Positions 6,542 to 8,479 of a DNA stretch of 8,479 nt are shown in pieces (within the stretch, counting starts at the first letter, position 1; each line of letters begins with the position of its first letter). The translations under genes were made by a program, and so were the position numbers. Origin of the DNA: Gammaproteobacteria bacterium (lineage in GTDB: Bacteria; Pseudomonadota; Gammaproteobacteria; Xanthomonadales; Xanthomonadaceae); the NCBI GenBank assembly GCA_025360985.1, contig JANYBA010000124.1:1-8479 (forward strand). Reading direction: 5' to 3'. Under the pieces are notes generated by a model. The model had not been told where the DNA came from. It searched no databases and was given only the letters and a program-made list of their open reading frames with translations.

Positions 6542-7437
6542 GGCGGCATCGGCCGGGTCCGCGTGAGGTTGCGCAGCGCGATCGCCAAGACGCCGCCGAG
6601 CACCATCGCTCCGCCCAGCCACAGGCGCGGGCCGACCCGGTCGTGCAGGACGGCGATGCCGAGCAAGGTCGCCAACACCGGCGCGCTCAACAGGTAGGGC
6701 GTGACCTGCGCGACCGGATGGCGTTGCAGCAGCAGGTAATACAGGCCGTGCCCGACCAGCGAAGCGATGACCGCAGCGTAGGCGACGCCGAACCATGCCA
6801 CCCAACTCGCATGCGCGATCGCCGGGCGCATATCCGGTTCGATCAGGGCGCTGGCCGCGAGCAGCGGCACCATGCCGACCAAGGCCGTCCAACCTTGCTG
6901 GCTGACCATGTCCAGGCCCTTCAGGCGGCGCATGAGCACGCTGCCGATGGCCAGGAAGAACGCCGATACCAGCATCAGCACCAATCCTTCCGGGCTGTGC
7001 AACACCGCCGGATCGAAGCCGAGCACGAGCACGCCGGAAAAACTCAGGGCGATCGCCGCTCCGGTGCGCCAGTGGATGCGCTCGCCCAGCCACCACCAGG
7101 CCAGCAGCGCCGCCATCGGCACGTAACTCTGCATGACGATGGCCGGCGAGGCGAGGGTCGCCGACAGGCTCAGGGCCCAGAAGCTCAAGCCGAAGTGCAG
7201 CACGCCGTTGCACAGGCACACGGCCGTCAGGCGCGGCCATTGGCCGGGCGCGGGGCGCTTGAGGAAGGGCAAGAGCAATGCACCGAGCAAGACCAGTCGC
7301 AAGCCCGTGAACAGCAAGGGCGGGAATTCGCGCAGCGCCAGCTTCGAGGTGAGGAAATTCCCGGCCCAGGCCAGGCAGATCAGTGCGACCAGGGCAAGGT
7401 CGCGGCCGACGAGGCCGTGGTGCTGGCGCTCAGCCAA
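6526..7437 (-). CDS. EamA-domain (DMT superfamily) transporter
   Basis: This 303-residue protein is an inner-membrane carrier of the drug/metabolite transporter superfamily with ten predicted membrane segments in two tandem EamA repeats, about residues 12-140 and 150-290. Characteristic pieces are LAWAGNFLTSKLALREFPP with GLRLVLLGALLLPF in the first repeat, LGERIHWRTGAAIALSFSGV at 117-136, and the matching LHDRV...GGAMVLGGVLAI at about 264-286. The overall pattern resembles E. coli EamA, a cysteine/O-acetylserine exporter, but the substrate of such proteins cannot be assigned from sequence alone. The start appears to be TTG at 7437, because no ATG or GTG lies upstream of the first membrane segment. 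This start overlaps the Mpo1-like gene's stop by 8 bp and has no clear Shine-Dalgarno motif, so expression probably relies on coupling to the upstream gene. The C-terminal tail is short and polar (about residues 291-303). Confidence 0.88.
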   Translation of the reverse strand: MAERQHHGLVGRDLALVALICLAWAGNFLTSKLALREFPPLLFTGLRLVLLGALLLPFLKRPAPGQWPRLTAVCLCNGVLHFGLSFWALSLSATLASPAIVMQSYVPMAALLAWWWLGERIHWRTGAAIALSFSGVLVLGFDPAVLHSPEGLVLMLVSAFFLAIGSVLMRRLKGLDMVSQQGWTALVGMVPLLAASALIEPDMRPAIAHASWVAWFGVAYAAVIASLVGHGLYYLLLQRHPVAQVTPYLLSAPVLATLLGIAVLHDRVGPRLWLGGAMVLGGVLAIALRNLTRTRPMPPAETA

Positions 7438-7891
7438 GGCCGATCCGGCGATACAACTTGTCCAGGGTCCAGAGCGGGCCGACCAGCAGGTAGGTCATGT
7501 CGGTGAGAAAGCTCGGCCGCTTGCCTTCGACATGGTGGCCGATGAACTGGGCGATCCACGCCAGCACGAACACACCGACGGCAATGGCCAACAGCGTGCC
7601 CATCCCGAACCGCAGCGCCAGCCAGCGGTTGAGCAGCAGCATCAGGAGGAAAGCCACCAGCGCGCCCATCGCCAGCTTGCGCGATTTCTGCCAGTACCAG
7701 GCCCAGGCCAGGAACATCGCCAGGGCGCACCATGCGCCGGCCAGGAAGAAACTGCCCGGCACCGGGATCGTCCAGAGCATGGCGCTGACCGACCACACGA
7801 TCGCCGGCACGCACAGCACGTGGATGAACTGATTGGTCGGGTTCTGGTGGTCGCTGGAATACTGGTTGAGCAGCGCATCGATCGTCGACAT
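7430..7891 (-). CDS. Mpo1-like (DUF962/YGL010w family) membrane protein
   Basis: This 153-residue protein starts at ATG 7891 and belongs to the DUF962 family. Its yeast member Mpo1 is an Fe(II)-dependent dioxygenase that shortens 2-hydroxy fatty acids in the phytosphingosine breakdown route. The N-terminus carries YSSDHQNPTNQFIHVLCVP, placing His at 15 and 24. The C-terminal block AQFIGHHVEGKRPSF holds H119 and H120 followed by the family-typical E-G-x-R-P. Between them lie about four hydrophobic segments (near 26-41, 46-65, 71-88 and 97-117), so it is an integral inner-membrane protein, and the His clusters flank the membrane core as expected for a metal site. Longer open reading in the same frame continues upstream but overlaps purC and is not real. 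It follows purC by 23 bp and overlaps the transporter gene by 8 bp. Family assignment is strong; whether the bacterial protein acts on 2-hydroxy fatty acids is an extrapolation from yeast. Confidence 0.88.
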   Translation of the reverse strand: MSTIDALLNQYSSDHQNPTNQFIHVLCVPAIVWSVSAMLWTIPVPGSFFLAGAWCALAMFLAWAWYWQKSRKLAMGALVAFLLMLLLNRWLALRFGMGTLLAIAVGVFVLAWIAQFIGHHVEGKRPSFLTDMTYLLVGPLWTLDKLYRRIGLG

Positions 7892-7896
7892 GGCGG

Positions 7897-7903
7897 CCTT
7901 CCT
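7897..7903 (-). promoter_or_regulatory. Ribosome binding site of the Mpo1-like gene
   Basis: On the minus strand AGGAAGG lies 5 bases before the ATG at 7891. It is the clearest translation signal on this strand and fixes the start, excluding the longer in-frame reading that extends into purC. Confidence 0.75.
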
Positions 7904-7914
7904 CGGAATGCCGG

Positions 7915-8479
7915 TCAGTCTACGCGGATGCCGGCCAGCCGCCACAGCGCCTCGGCGTATTTTGCGCGGGTGGCGTGGATCACGTCGGCGGGGACCTTGG
8001 GTCCGGGCGCGGTCTTGTTCCAGTCCAGCGTTTCCAGGTAGTCGCGCACGTACTGCTTGTCGTAGCTTGGCGGGCTGATGCCGACCGCGTAGGAATCGGC
8101 CGGCCAGAAGCGCGAGGAATCCGGGGTCAGCATCTCGTCCATCACGTGCAGGACGCCGTGCTCGTCGAGGCCGAACTCGAATTTGGTATCGGCAATGATG
8201 ATCCCGCGCTCGGCGGCGAGAGAAGAGGCGAAACGGTAGATCGCCAGCGTGGCGTCGCGAACCTGTTCGGCGAGCGCTGCTCCGACCAGGGCGACCACGC
8301 TGTCGAAACTGACGTTCTCGTCGTGGTCGCCGACCGCCGCCTTGGTCGAGGGCGTGAAGATCGGTTCCGGCAATTGCTCGGCCTGGCGCAGGCCAGCGGG
8401 CAGGGCGATGCCGCAAAGGCTTCCCGTGGCCTGGTAGTCCTTCCAGCCGCTGCCGATGAGGTAGCCGCGGGCGATGGCC
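7915..8479 (-). CDS. purC: Phosphoribosylaminoimidazole-succinocarboxamide (SAICAR) synthase, N-terminus cut by window edge
   Basis: SAICAR synthase joins CAIR and aspartate using ATP in the cytosolic de novo purine pathway. The visible 187 residues are the C-terminal part; the frame is open through base 8478, so the gene begins beyond the right edge. The first residues read [15 protein letters not shown], followed by [23 protein letters not shown] and [10 protein letters not shown]. These are the well-known ligand-binding blocks of the family. Further on, [11 protein letters not shown] and the [13 protein letters not shown] block match the aspartate/nucleotide site region, and [12 protein letters not shown] is the usual late segment. 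The sequence style ([20 protein letters not shown], long C-terminal tail) matches the roughly 300-residue form found in yeast and many bacteria rather than the ~237-residue E. coli form. A TTG at 8373 looks like a start but is internal, since conserved motifs lie upstream of it. It is probably the first visible gene of a unit with the Mpo1-like and EamA-type genes. Confidence 0.96.
   Translation of the reverse strand, partial: AIARGYLIGSGWKDYQATGSLCGIALPAGLRQAEQLPEPIFTPSTKAAVGDHDENVSFDSVVALVGAALAEQVRDATLAIYRFASSLAAERGIIIADTKFEFGLDEHGVLHVMDEMLTPDSSRFWPADSYAVGISPPSYDKQYVRDYLETLDWNKTAPGPKVPADVIHATRAKYAEALWRLAGIRVD

Noticed and set aside
6643..7506. A 287-codon plus-strand frame opposite the EamA-type gene
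   Set aside because: Gln/Arg-rich shadow translation without membrane or domain signal; the minus-strand reading has ten membrane segments and EamA motifs.
7430..8416. A longer version of the Mpo1-like gene starting inside purC
   Set aside because: The extra N-terminal part is Arg-rich shadow sequence over purC; AGGAAGG before ATG 7891 and the family's normal N-terminus fix the shorter start.
1..8479. Mobile elements, CRISPR arrays, tRNA/rRNA genes or prophage remnants
   Set aside because: No transposase or integrase, no regularly spaced repeats, no cloverleaf-like segment and no gene-free stretch large enough to hold them were seen.

Overview
The window is a densely coded, GC-rich segment (roughly two thirds G+C by eye) with a strong third-position G/C bias. 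It most resembles chromosomal DNA of a Gram-negative proteobacterium. An outer-membrane barrel with a C-terminal Phe, a DUF1329 periplasmic protein and an RND/MMPL inner-membrane transporter all point to a double-membrane cell. A gammaproteobacterium of the Xanthomonadales/Lysobacterales type is a reasonable guess, but it rests on general protein style and not on a phylogenetic marker.

Positions 1-6509 (+ strand) hold a four-gene cluster: the 3' part of a DUF1302 outer-membrane protein, a DUF1329 periplasmic protein, a YCF48-type beta-propeller, and a 12-TM RND/MMPL-family transporter. Each gene belongs to a poorly characterised family, and together they supply one component for every layer of the envelope: an outer-membrane barrel, a soluble periplasmic protein often likened to the LolA/LolB fold, a periplasmic propeller and a proton-driven inner-membrane pump. 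The simplest reading is a trans-envelope system for a hydrophobic substrate such as a lipid, sterol or hydrocarbon. The substrate and direction of transport cannot be read from the sequence. A strong intrinsic-terminator structure lies between the second and third genes, followed by a second hairpin touching the third gene's ribosome binding site, so the cluster may be expressed as two unequal halves.

Positions 6526-8479 (- strand) hold a convergent set, read from the right edge leftward: purC (SAICAR synthase, its N-terminus cut by the window edge), a small Mpo1-like (DUF962) membrane protein, and an EamA/DMT-family transporter. Gaps are 23 bp and then an 8-bp overlap, which suggests a single transcription unit. 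The two units converge with only 16 bp between stop codons, where short GC-rich inverted repeats lie.

No rRNA, tRNA, CRISPR array, insertion sequence, phage gene or integration site was seen. No gene-free stretch exceeds about 85 bases.
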